A stretch of DNA of 11,297 bases from Pseudomonadota bacterium (GCA_023438325.1 JAEXRB010000313.1:1-11297), one strand, 5' to 3'. Positions 1 through 7,853 are shown, counted from the first letter of the stretch. Made by a program: numbers and translations. The notes: generated from the sequence alone by a model not told the origin.

Positions 1-51
1 ACCCACGGTGTAGTCGCGATCGACGATGCGCAGATTGACCGGCGTGCTCAT
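1..51 (-). CDS. zapA: Cell division protein ZapA, N-terminal fragment (cut by window edge)
   Basis: Only the first 17 codons are present, reading MSTPVNLRIVDRDYTVG. This matches the usual N-terminus of ZapA, where a short strand carrying a 'V.I.DR.Y.V' pattern opens the protein. ZapA is a small cytoplasmic protein (about 100 residues) that crosslinks FtsZ filaments at midcell and stabilises the Z-ring. The ATG overlaps the stop codon of the upstream coiled-coil gene in an ATGA arrangement (48-51), so translation is probably coupled and the two genes are one operon. The identification rests on a short stretch plus context: a small coiled-coil gene of this kind directly before zapA is a common gammaproteobacterial arrangement. 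Confidence 0.8.
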   Translation of the reverse strand, partial: MSTPVNLRIVDRDYTVG

Positions 52-269
52 GCGTTGTGCTCCAGCGACTTGAGCCGAAGGATCATCGCCTCCACCCGCG
101 AGCGGGCCTGCTCGTTCTTGGAGAGCAAGGCAGCACGTTCGCCGATGAGCTGTTCCTGGCTGACACGCAGGCTGCGGTTCTCATCCAGAAGTCGCGCCAA
201 TGCATCGCTCAGCTCGTCGAGCTTGGCGGTCAGGGCGTCCAATTGCTGGCGCAGGTCGGGAGCGGGCAT
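48..269 (-). CDS. ZapB-like small coiled-coil protein (TIGR02449-type)
   Basis: This 73-residue protein is almost entirely a predicted coiled coil, with leucine/hydrophobic heptads running from LRQQLDAL to near the C-terminus and many charged E, R, K and D residues. It has no signal peptide or membrane segment. It resembles the small ZapB-like family (TIGR02449) found immediately upstream of zapA. By analogy with ZapB it is inferred to help organise the division ring with ZapA; that role is not shown by the sequence. The frame stays open up to 362, but the ATG at 269 is preferred because it gives the usual family length of about 65-75 residues and lies 6 bases after a good -10 element. There is no clear Shine-Dalgarno sequence, so the message may be leaderless. 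The stop overlaps the zapA start by four bases. Confidence 0.8.
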   Translation of the reverse strand: MPAPDLRQQLDALTAKLDELSDALARLLDENRSLRVSQEQLIGERAALLSKNEQARSRVEAMILRLKSLEHNA

Positions 270-275
270 GGGCGC

Positions 276-304
276 ACAATAGGAGTCTGCGTAGCAGAAG
301 GCAA
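276..304 (-). promoter_or_regulatory. Candidate sigma70 promoter of the zapB-like/zapA operon
   Basis: On the minus strand a TTGCCT -35 element (299-304) and a TATTGT -10 element (276-281) are separated by exactly 17 bases; each matches the consensus at 4 of 6 positions. Only six bases (GCGCCC) separate the -10 from the ATG at 269, so transcription should begin at or within a base or two of the start codon. No purine-rich ribosome site is present in those bases. Seen directly: elements and spacing. Inferred: promoter activity and a leaderless message. Confidence 0.5.
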
Positions 305-368
305 CCAGGTTGCGCAGCCATCTACACAATCCGATTTTCCGCCTCTTTCGTGCCGGCAGCACCCTTTG

Positions 369-388
369 AGGCCTGCAATTTCAGGCCT
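369..388. other. Perfect 7-bp hairpin in the gap between the GGDEF/EAL gene and the zapB-like gene
   Basis: AGGCCTG (369-375) and CAGGCCT (382-388) are exact reverse complements around a 6-base loop. The site lies about 85 bases past the stop of the GGDEF/EAL gene and upstream of the zapB-like promoter, where a terminator would be expected. No T-run follows on either strand, so it is at best an imperfect intrinsic terminator or a 3'-end stabilising structure. The rest of 270-473 holds the promoter described separately and otherwise nothing I can support. Confidence 0.35.
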
Positions 389-473
389 GCACATCAGCGC
401 CGCGTTCTGGCGCAACCGCGCCGCGTCGCAGCGTTTCTATCGCGCAGGCATCTTGATGGCACTCCGGGAACGA

Positions 474-3400
474 TCAGCCCACGGGCTGGCCGAGGCTGCG
501 TTCGGCACGGTTGAGCAAGAAGCTCAGGCACTCGTCGGAGCGCATCGGGCAGGCCAGCAGGAAGCCCTGCACTTCATCGCAGCCGTGTTCGCGCAAATAG
601 TCCAGTTGTTCGCTGGTTTCCACGCCCTCGGCCACCACGGTGAGCCCGAGCGAATGCGCCATCGAGATGATGGTGGCGGTGATGGCTTCGTCATCCGGGT
701 CGCGGGTGAGGTCGCCGACGAACTCCTTGTCGATCTTCAGCGTGTCGATGGGCAGGCGCTTGAGGTAGATCAACGAGGAATAACCGGTGCCGAAATCGTC
801 GATGGCGATGGTCACGCCGAGGCGTTTCAGATCGCGCAGGATGGTGATGGTCTGTTCGGCGTTGGCCATGACCATGCTTTCGGTCAATTCCAGCTCAAGC
901 CGCGACGCCGGCAGGCCGCTGGCGGCGATCACGCGCTCCACGCTGGCGAGAACGTCGCCGCGCAGAAGCTGCAACACCGAAATGTTCACCGATACGGAAA
1001 CGTCATCGATGCCCTGCTCGCGCCACTGGCAGACGCAACGACAGGCCTCGGCCAACACCCATTCGCCGATGGGCAGGATCAGGCCGGTTTCCTCGGCCAG
1101 CGGGATGAACACGCTGGGAGGCACCTGCCCGAACTCCTCGCACGTCCAGCGCAGCAATGCTTCCACGCCCACCACTCGCCCATTCACCAGCGACTGGCGC
1201 GGCTGGAACTCCAGATGGAACTCGTTGCGATCCAGCGCGCGTCGCAATGCGGCGGTCATCGTGGCACGGCGGCGCACTTCGGCGTCCATGGATTCGTCGT
1301 AGAGCTGGAAGGTATTGCGACCGCGTTCCTTGGCTCGATACATGGCGGCATCGGCGAACTTGAGCAGATCCGTGGGTACCTGCGCATGCTCGGGATACAG
1401 CGAGATGCCGATGGATGGAGAGATCACGATATCGCCGTTGCCCTCGCTCAATACCGGCTCGCCGAACGCGGCGATCACGGCCTCGGCCATCGCGGTGACG
1501 TTGGCCATGTCGCCCACGTCCTCCATCACGATGGTGAATTCGTCGCCACCCAGGCGCGCCACCGTGTCCGAGCTTCCGACCACGCCGAGCAGACGCGCCG
1601 CCGAAGCTTTCAGGATGCGATCGCCGGCGGCGTGGCCGAGTGAATCGTTGACCACCTTGAAATGGTCAAGATCCAGAAACAACACGGCGACACGGCTCTC
1701 ATGCCGGCGCGCGCGCACCACGGCGCGGGCCAGACGTTCGGACAGCAGGCCACGGTTGGGCAGCCCGGTGAGGGTGTCGTAGTTGGCCAGATAGCGCAGT
1801 TCCTGCTCGGCGCGTTTCTTGTCGGTGATGTCGTTGACCACCGAGACGAAATGCGTGCGCATCCCGCCCTCATCGCAGACTTCGGCCTGCTCGACCCAAC
1901 CGAGGAACTCCTCGCCATCGGCACGACGCAGCCACATCTCGCCTTTGTAGTGGCCCTTGGCATTGAGTTCATCGTGCGCATGGCGATAGAACTCGGGCGA
2001 GTGCTGGGTGCTGTCGAGCAGGCTGTCGGGCATGCCCATCACGTCCTGCTCGTTGTAACCGGTGATGCGCGAAAACGCCGGATTGACCGAGACGAAGCGG
2101 AAGTTGAGATCGACCACCGCCACCGCTTCGTTCATGCTGCGCAGCACTTCGGAGGCGATGCGGCGCTCGCGTTCGGCATGGCGGCTGGCGGTGACATCGC
2201 GCGCGGTGCCGGCCACGCGCAAGGGATTGAAATCGCTATCGCGCTCGACCACCTTGCCGCGTGCGCGCACCCAGATCCACTCGCCGTAGGCATTGCGGAC
2301 GCGGTGTTCGGATTCATAGGCGTCGGTGCGGCCGGCCAGATGCTCCTGCATCATCAGCCGCATGCGCGACAAATCATCGGGATGAACCGAGTGCTGGCTC
2401 CAGTCGTCGGTGCTCAGGTCTTGATCACTCTCCATGTGCAGCAGGTGATCGGCGCCGATGCGATGGATCCGGTTGCTGCGCAGATCCCAATCCCAGAACG
2501 AATCGCCCGCGCCCCACAACGACAGTTTGAGGCGATCCTCGCGCTCGCGGATCTGCGCCAGCAAGCCCGCGCGATGCGCCGCTCGCGCGCGTTGCAACCG
2601 CCAGAACAACCAGGCCAGCCCACCCAGAAGCAGCCCATAACCGACATAGGCCGATGAGGAGCGCCACCATGGCGGCAAGACATGCACCGGCACGCGCAGC
2701 TCCTGGCTGCTCCATTGGCCGGCATGATTGGTGGCGCGCACGCGGAACAGATAATCGCCAGGTGCCAGATTGGTATAGACCGCCGTGGAGCGCCGCGAGG
2801 GGCTGCTGAACTCCGGATCGAAGCCGTCCAGTCGCCAGGAAAAAAGATTGTTTTCCGGCGCGGTGTAATCGAGTGCGGCGAAACCGAAACTCAGGATGCG
2901 GTGTTGCTGCGGAATCGAAATCGCATCGACTTGCGTCACCTGCCCGGTCGGCGAGCGCCGCCCGCTGCCGATCCAGGTCAACGCCACCGGCGCATCGAAA
3001 CGACTCGGCTGCACCCGCGCCGGGTCGATCAGGTTCAGCCCGCGGATGCCGCCGAAAGCCAGTTGTCCGTCGCGCAGCATCGCCGCCGCATGGCCGTTGA
3101 ACTCAAGATCCTGAAGCCCGGCCTCCATCCCGAAGCGGATCTGGCTGCCATCGCCACGATCCAGCCGCACGATGCCGTTGTTGCCGCTGAGCCAGAGCCG
3201 GCCGGTGGCATCTTCGGCAATGGCGTAGACCACCGATTCCATGCCCCGGCCGGAGATCGGCCAGGAACGAAAGCTGATCTGGCCGCTGGTGGATTCGATG
3301 ACCTGATCCAGCCCTTGATGGGAGCCGATCCAGATCGTGCCGTCGCGTGTTTCGTGGATCACCCGCACCAGATTGCCCGACAACGCATCGTCTCGTGATG

Positions 3401-5054
3401 GATCACTGACGAAATTGCGGAACTTGCCGCTGGCCGGGTCGTACAGGCTCACCCCGCGCAGGCCGCCCACCCAGATGCGGCCGCGCGAATCTTCCAGGAT
3501 CACGTTGACGCGCATCTGATGATGCGCCCCCTCCACGCCGGGTTGCGGCGGCATGGCCGTGGTGTTTCCGCTCGCCGGATCGTAGCGCGACAGGCCATCG
3601 TCGCCTTGACCCAGCCACAGCGAACCGTCGCGCACCTTGGCGAAGGCACGCAGGTTGTTCGCCTTCCAATCCTCCTCACCCAGCCGCACCGCCTCGGCCT
3701 TGCGTCTGTCCGGATCAAAGCGATACAGGCCCACGTTTGTGGCAATCCAGTACTTGCCATCGCCGACCGGCTCGATGCCGATGGGAATCGGCACGATGTT
3801 GCGGCCATCGCGCATGGGCAGTGGCGGAAACGCATCATCGAAGGCTTCGTGGTGATCGCGCAGCGGCTCGTAGCGACGCAGCCCGCCCATCGTGCCCAGC
3901 CACAGTTCGCCGCCTTCGCCCTCCACCACGGCGCGAATGAAGTTTCCCGCCAATGGGTCGCGCCCCGGGTCCGTGTCGAACACGGCGCGGAACGGGGTGC
4001 TCGATGCCGGTGCAGTGGCGACGCCACGCACTTGACCTCCCAGCCAAAGAAGATCGGAACGGTCGATCATCAGGCGCGGTATTCCGGCCTCCGACAACAT
4101 GCCATCGACCCAAGGATTGATCGGTATGGCCTGCGCCTGGCCGATGGCCGGATCAAAGCGCCAGACATTGCCATGCCGCACCGACAGCCAGATCGCGCCA
4201 TCGGCCGCCTGGGCCAGCGCGATGACGTCGCAGCAGACAACCTCACCCGACAACGGCCGGCGCGGCCAGACCTGCACCGCCTCGGCCTGCCCTCGCCGCT
4301 TGCGATACAGGCCATCGTGCGCGCCAAGCCAGAGATCACCCGCGGCATCCACCAGCAGCGCGTGCGTGCCGGTGGGGGCGTGCTGCCCACTCTTCCGGCT
4401 GGCGGTGTCGATGCGATACGCGCCATGGCTGGTGCCAATCCAGAGCACGCCTTCGCCATCCAGCGCCATCGCGCGCACGTTGCGCGCCAGCAAGCCGGCG
4501 TCGGCTGAAGGCGGCATCCGGAAATCCAGCACTGGATGGTAATGCCCGCCCTGTGCCTCCAGCAGGCCGACGCCGGCGGCGGACGCGATCCACAGGCCGA
4601 CGCCGGGCTGGTACAGCAACGCGTCGATGCGCCCGCCGGGCAAGGCCGGTGACTGCGCGGCCGCATGGGCTGGTTCGATGCGGTTGCGCACCGGATCAAG
4701 CACGAACAATCCGTCCTGAAGCGTGCCGATATGGATGCGACCGCTGTCGTCCTCGGCCAGTGTCTGCACGAAACTGTTCAGCGCGCCTTCGCGCACCAGA
4801 TCGTCCAGACGCTGGAAGGTGTAGCCGTCAAAACGATGCAGGTCGCCCTGGGTGGCGATCCAGACGAAACCGGCGCGGTCCTGCAACATCGCCGTCACGG
4901 TGCTTTGCGACAGGCCATCGCGGCTGTCGAGGGTGCGGAAGTAGTAATCGCGCACCAAGGCCGACGCCATCGTGGGCGCGAACAGGATCGCTAGCCACAA
5001 TGCCCGCCATGACCAGCAGGCGCATGCGTGTCTGACTGGCTTCCCCTCGAACAT
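474..5054 (-). CDS. Membrane sensor: periplasmic beta-propeller + Y_Y_Y + PAS-PAS-GGDEF-EAL (cyclic-di-GMP turnover)
   Basis: This 1526-residue protein probably senses a periplasmic signal and makes or degrades cyclic-di-GMP in the cytoplasm. Order of parts: signal peptide (about 1-32, cleavage likely after ASA); about 14 Reg_prop-type blades (40-680) with repeated 'G.LWIGT..GL.R.D' strands, enough for two seven-bladed propellers; a Y_Y_Y domain (about 715-795); one membrane helix (801-820); PAS/PAC (about 836-960); a second PAS (about 967-1080); GGDEF (about 1085-1250); EAL (about 1268-1505). The cyclase motif GGDEF is intact (1169-1173), but the inhibitory RxxD site reads GSSD (1160-1163). 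The EAL catalytic set looks intact: EAL (1298-1300), N1357, E1389, DDFGTG (1419-1424), K1440, E1476. The protein may therefore be bifunctional, with phosphodiesterase activity well supported. The ATG at 5054 is preferred to a TTG at 5069. The propeller architecture is the one known from hybrid histidine kinases, with GGDEF-EAL in place of the kinase. The ligand cannot be told. Confidence 0.93.
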   Translation of the reverse strand: MFEGKPVRHACACWSWRALWLAILFAPTMASALVRDYYFRTLDSRDGLSQSTVTAMLQDRAGFVWIATQGDLHRFDGYTFQRLDDLVREGALNSFVQTLAEDDSGRIHIGTLQDGLFVLDPVRNRIEPAHAAAQSPALPGGRIDALLYQPGVGLWIASAAGVGLLEAQGGHYHPVLDFRMPPSADAGLLARNVRAMALDGEGVLWIGTSHGAYRIDTASRKSGQHAPTGTHALLVDAAGDLWLGAHDGLYRKRRGQAEAVQVWPRRPLSGEVVCCDVIALAQAADGAIWLSVRHGNVWRFDPAIGQAQAIPINPWVDGMLSEAGIPRLMIDRSDLLWLGGQVRGVATAPASSTPFRAVFDTDPGRDPLAGNFIRAVVEGEGGELWLGTMGGLRRYEPLRDHHEAFDDAFPPLPMRDGRNIVPIPIGIEPVGDGKYWIATNVGLYRFDPDRRKAEAVRLGEEDWKANNLRAFAKVRDGSLWLGQGDDGLSRYDPASGNTTAMPPQPGVEGAHHQMRVNVILEDSRGRIWVGGLRGVSLYDPASGKFRNFVSDPSRDDALSGNLVRVIHETRDGTIWIGSHQGLDQVIESTSGQISFRSWPISGRGMESVVYAIAEDATGRLWLSGNNGIVRLDRGDGSQIRFGMEAGLQDLEFNGHAAAMLRDGQLAFGGIRGLNLIDPARVQPSRFDAPVALTWIGSGRRSPTGQVTQVDAISIPQQHRILSFGFAALDYTAPENNLFSWRLDGFDPEFSSPSRRSTAVYTNLAPGDYLFRVRATNHAGQWSSQELRVPVHVLPPWWRSSSAYVGYGLLLGGLAWLFWRLQRARAAHRAGLLAQIREREDRLKLSLWGAGDSFWDWDLRSNRIHRIGADHLLHMESDQDLSTDDWSQHSVHPDDLSRMRLMMQEHLAGRTDAYESEHRVRNAYGEWIWVRARGKVVERDSDFNPLRVAGTARDVTASRHAERERRIASEVLRSMNEAVAVVDLNFRFVSVNPAFSRITGYNEQDVMGMPDSLLDSTQHSPEFYRHAHDELNAKGHYKGEMWLRRADGEEFLGWVEQAEVCDEGGMRTHFVSVVNDITDKKRAEQELRYLANYDTLTGLPNRGLLSERLARAVVRARRHESRVAVLFLDLDHFKVVNDSLGHAAGDRILKASAARLLGVVGSSDTVARLGGDEFTIVMEDVGDMANVTAMAEAVIAAFGEPVLSEGNGDIVISPSIGISLYPEHAQVPTDLLKFADAAMYRAKERGRNTFQLYDESMDAEVRRRATMTAALRRALDRNEFHLEFQPRQSLVNGRVVGVEALLRWTCEEFGQVPPSVFIPLAEETGLILPIGEWVLAEACRCVCQWREQGIDDVSVSVNISVLQLLRGDVLASVERVIAASGLPASRLELELTESMVMANAEQTITILRDLKRLGVTIAIDDFGTGYSSLIYLKRLPIDTLKIDKEFVGDLTRDPDDEAITATIISMAHSLGLTVVAEGVETSEQLDYLREHGCDEVQGFLLACPMRSDECLSFLLNRAERSLGQPVG

Positions 5055-5089
5055 GTCGGATAGGCGCAAGCAGGCTGGAATCGAAGGCC

Positions 5090-5119
5090 AGTGTAGGCGT
5101 TGTCAGCAGATTGCAGCAA
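5090..5119 (-). promoter_or_regulatory. Candidate promoter of the propeller-GGDEF-EAL gene
   Basis: On the minus strand TTGCTG (5114-5119) and TACACT (5090-5095) are 18 bases apart. The -10 matches at 4 of 6 positions; the -35 keeps TTG. It would give a leader of roughly 30 bases before the ATG at 5054. No obvious Shine-Dalgarno sequence precedes that ATG. The match is modest, and chance is a real alternative. Confidence 0.3.
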
Positions 5120-5138
5120 TAAGGTTTCGGCCTATGCA

Positions 5139-5169
5139 AGGACATGCGGACGGCCGCAGCACCTACAAT
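5139..5169 (+). promoter_or_regulatory. Candidate uvrD promoter with -10 abutting the start codon
   Basis: A strong TACAAT -10 (5164-5169; 5 of 6 consensus bases) lies seven bases before the ATG at 5177. The best -35 is weak: AGGACA at 5139-5144, 4 of 6 matches with a long 19-base spacer. The position predicts a start of transcription at about the ATG, hence a leaderless message, and no ribosome binding sequence is seen. No LexA-type box (CTG-N10-CAG) was found in the divergent region 5055-5176. Confidence 0.4.
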
Positions 5170-5176
5170 TCCGCCC

Positions 5177-7351
5177 ATGGAAGTCTCACATTAGCTCGAC
5201 GGGCTGAACCCGGCCCAGCGCGAGGCCGTCACGGCGCCCGCAAACCCGCTCCTGATCCTCGCCGGCGCCGGCTCCGGCAAGACCCGCGTGCTGGTGCACC
5301 GCATCGCCTGGCTGACCCAGGTGATGGGCGCGCCGCCGTGGGGCGTGCTGGCCGTGACCTTCACCAACAAGGCCGCACGCGAGATGCGCCAGCGCTGCGA
5401 AGCGCTGATGTCCGACGGCACGCGCGGCATGTGGATCGGCACCTTCCACGGCATTGCGCATCGCCTGCTGCGTCTGCACTGGCAGGAGGCCGGGCTGCCG
5501 GAAACCTTCCAGGTGCTCGATGCCGACGATCAACTGCGCCTCATCAAGCGCGTGATCGCGGATCTGGAACTGGACGATGGCCGCTACCCGCCACGTCAGG
5601 CGATGTGGTTCATCAACGCGCAGAAGGATGAGGGCCGGCGCGCCGCCTCGATCCAGGGCGGCCATGCCGCCAGCGATCCGTTCCTGCGCATCTATCGGGC
5701 CTATGAGGAAGTCTGCCAGCGCGCCGGCTTGGTGGATTTCGCCGAAATCCTGCTGCGCGCGCATGAAATGCTGCTCAAGCACCCGGCCTTGCTGGCGCAT
5801 TATCGGCAGCGCTTCGGCCACCTTCTGATCGATGAATTCCAGGATACCAACACCATCCAGTACGCCTTCGTGCGGGTGCTCGCCGGCGATACCGGCTGCG
5901 TGCTGGTGGTCGGCGACGATGACCAGTCGATCTACGGCTGGCGCGGCGCGCGGGTGGAAAACGTGCAGCACTTCCTGCACGACTTCCCCGGCGCGCAGAC
6001 CATTCGCCTCGAACAGAACTACCGCTCCACCTCCAACATCCTGCTCGCCGCCAATGCGGTGATCGCCAACAATCCCGGCCGCCTCGGCAAACGCCTGTGG
6101 ACCGAAGGCGCGGATGGCGAACCGCTCGACCTGTTTGCCGCACACGACGAAAACGACGAAGCCCGCTACGCCGTCACCCGCTTCCGCGAATGGATCGATG
6201 CCGGCGGGCAGGCACAAGATTGCGCCGTCCTGTATCGCTCCAATGCCCAGTCGCGTGCCTTTGAAGAAGCCTTGATGCAGGCCGGCCTGCCCTATCGGGT
6301 GTATGGCGGCCTGCGCTTTTTCGAGCGTGCCGAAATCAAGGACACGCTGGCTTACCTGCGCCTGATCGCCAACCGTTCCGACGATGCTGCCTTCGAACGC
6401 GCCGTCAACACGCCTACTCGCGGCATCGGTGGCCGCACTCTGGAACAGGTGCGAAGCCGCGCGCGGGACGAAAGCATGCCGCTGTGGCAGGCGGTGCTGC
6501 GCGAAATCGACGCCGCCACGTTGGCGGCACGCGCACGCAATGCGCTGCGCGGCTTTGTCGACCTGATCGACGCGCTGGCGCAGGAAACCGGCGACATGAC
6601 CCTGGCCGAGCAAATCGACCATGTGCTCACCCGCTCCGGCCTGCGCGTGCACTACGCCAACGAATCACGCGGCCTGCTCGATGCCCGCACCGACAACCTC
6701 GATGAACTGGTCACCGTCGCCAGCCGCTTCTCGCGCGGCGACGCCACCGACGAAGGCGAGCCCGAAATGCCCGAACTGGTCGCCTTCCTCACCTACGCCG
6801 CGCTCGAAGCCGGCGAAGGTCAGGCCCAGCAATGGGAAGACGGCGTGCAGTTGATGACCTTGCATTCGGCCAAGGGTCTGGAATTCCCGCTGGTGTTTCT
6901 CGGCGGCATGGAAGAAGGTTTGTTCCCGGCACAGCGTTCGCTGGACGAGCCGGGACGGCTGGAAGAAGAACGGCGCCTGGCCTATGTCGGCATCACCCGC
7001 GCACGCGAACGGCTGGTGCTTTCCTATGCCGAATCACGCCGCATCCACGGCATCGACACCCTCGGCGTGCCTTCCCGTTTCCTGCGCGAAATTCCGCAGG
7101 ATGTCATCCGCGAAGTACGCCCGCGCATCAGCCTGGTGCGCCCGGCCAACATGTTCACCGCGCGCACCCGGATGCAAGCCGAACCACCCGGCGCCTTCCG
7201 CCTCGGCCAGCGCGTCCGGCATGAACAATTCGGCGAAGGCACGATCATGGATGCCGAAGGCAGCGGCTCGCATGCGCGCGTGCATGTGAACTTCGAAAAC
7301 GCCGGACAGAAGTGGCTGGTGCTGGCGTTTGCGCGGCTGGAAGCGGTGTAG
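5177..7351 (+). CDS. uvrD: DNA helicase II UvrD, reading frame interrupted by an amber codon near the start
   Basis: UvrD is a 3'-5' superfamily 1 helicase acting in nucleotide excision and mismatch repair. All helicase motifs are present, numbering from the ATG at 5177: Walker A GAGSGKT (30-36), TFTNKAAREM, DEFQD (219-223), GDDDQSIYGWRGA, QNYRS, the HSAKGLEF block, and YVGITRAR (603-610). The C-terminal segment (about 665-724), rich in strands and ending VLAFARLEAV, fits the Tudor-like domain. The length of 724 codons matches the family. The N-terminus reads MEVSH, then TAG (5192-5194), then LDGLNPAQREAV; E. coli UvrD begins MDVSYLLDSLN, so the stop replaces a conserved Leu, as TTG to TAG would. 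The first ordinary start after it is GTG 5288, beyond Walker A, so a product begun there would lack ATP binding. Either the base is a sequence error or this allele is disabled. Rep is excluded as an alternative by the UvrD-like N-terminus. Confidence 0.9.
5192..5194 (+). other. In-frame amber codon at codon 6 of uvrD
   Basis: TAG stands where the family has leucine. It is in the same frame as the upstream ATG (5177) and as the whole helicase frame down to 7351. One T-to-A change at 5193 would account for it. No further stop or frameshift is seen in the remaining 718 codons, so the gene shows no general decay. Confidence 0.9.
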
Positions 7352-7364
7352 GACAACACCGCTT
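7341..7364. terminator. Perfect 9-bp hairpin spanning the uvrD stop codon
   Basis: AAGCGGTGT (7341-7349) pairs exactly with ACACCGCTT (7356-7364) around a 6-base loop, AGGACA. The uvrD TAG (7349-7351) lies across the stem/loop boundary. It sits at a convergent junction, 60 bases from the DUF1801 stop. Because the stem is flanked AA/TT it reads the same on both strands and could act bidirectionally, but there is no long T-run after it, so termination efficiency is uncertain. The remainder of 7365-7423 shows nothing else. Confidence 0.4.
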
Positions 7365-7423
7365 CACCCGACTCGCCCGACGCCGCACCCTTTCCTCTCG
7401 CCGCATCGGATGATTCGGGCTGG

Positions 7424-7840
7424 CTAAGCGTGGCGGCGCCGTGTTTCCGCCACGGCATCTTCGACCAGCTCGCCCAGCACGCCGGTGTCCACATCGGCCA
7501 GTCGCTTCACATACAGGCACGAGGTGCCGGTGCGATGTTTTCCGAGCCGCCCGAGCAATGCTGCCTGTCGCGGCCCTTCGGCCATCAGATAAAGCACCAG
7601 ATCGTTCTTCCGCACCGCAAAACCGGCCACGCACCAGTCGCCTTCACGCCCGCTTTCATGGCGATAGCGATAGGTACCGAATCCGATGATGCTCGGCCCC
7701 CACATTTTCGGCGCTTCGCCCGTGATCGCACCGAGCAGCGCGATGAGTGCCGCACATTCCTGACGTCGCGTGGCATCGGCCATCGCCGCGATATGGCCTT
7801 CAACGCTGGCATCGGTGGCGATGGTCTTGTTCTGCGTCAT
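7424..7840 (-). CDS. DUF1801 domain-containing protein
   Basis: This 138-residue cytoplasmic protein has no signal peptide or membrane helix. It shows the pattern I recognise from DUF1801 proteins: an N-terminal helical part with ATRRQECAAL (24-33), then KMWGPSIIGFG.Y.Y (45-59), GREGDW (64-69), and a GFAVRKNDLVLYLM strand region (73-86). The biochemical role of the family is not established, and I assign none. The ATG at 7840 is chosen because the similarity begins just after it; the frame upstream belongs to rsuA read in another phase. It follows the rsuA stop by only 13 bases, so it is probably the last gene of an rsmC-rsuA-DUF1801 transcript. A weak GGAA lies about eight bases before the ATG. 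That it works with the rRNA-modifying genes is suggested only by position. Confidence 0.85.
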   Translation of the reverse strand: MTQNKTIATDASVEGHIAAMADATRRQECAALIALLGAITGEAPKMWGPSIIGFGTYRYRHESGREGDWCVAGFAVRKNDLVLYLMAEGPRQAALLGRLGKHRTGTSCLYVKRLADVDTGVLGELVEDAVAETRRRHA

Positions 7841-7853
7841 GGCGTTTTCCGAT

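Noticed and set aside
270..362. N-terminal extension of the zapB-like protein to the in-frame start at 362
   Set aside because: The extra 31 residues are not coiled-coil, exceed the family length, and overlap a good promoter.
57..1643. Long open frame (528 codons) on the plus strand opposite the GGDEF/EAL gene and the zapB-like gene
   Set aside because: It lies antisense to convincing coding sequence, is low-complexity (rich in H, A, G and Q) and shows no recognisable domain; long antisense frames are expected at this GC content.
3420..3600. DNA-level similarity between neighbouring stretches encoding YDPASG twice
   Set aside because: It reflects ordinary propeller blade repetition within one protein, not a separate repeat element.
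5055..5069. TTG start at 5069 for the propeller-GGDEF-EAL protein
   Set aside because: The ATG at 5054 gives a better placed signal peptide, and the five extra residues add nothing recognisable.
5055..5176. LexA/SOS box before uvrD
   Set aside because: The nearest CTG...CAG pair has an 11-base rather than 10-base gap and no flanking match.
5186..6652. 488-codon minus-strand open frame opposite uvrD
   Set aside because: It is a mirror of the helicase codons, full of His, Ala and Val, with no family resemblance.
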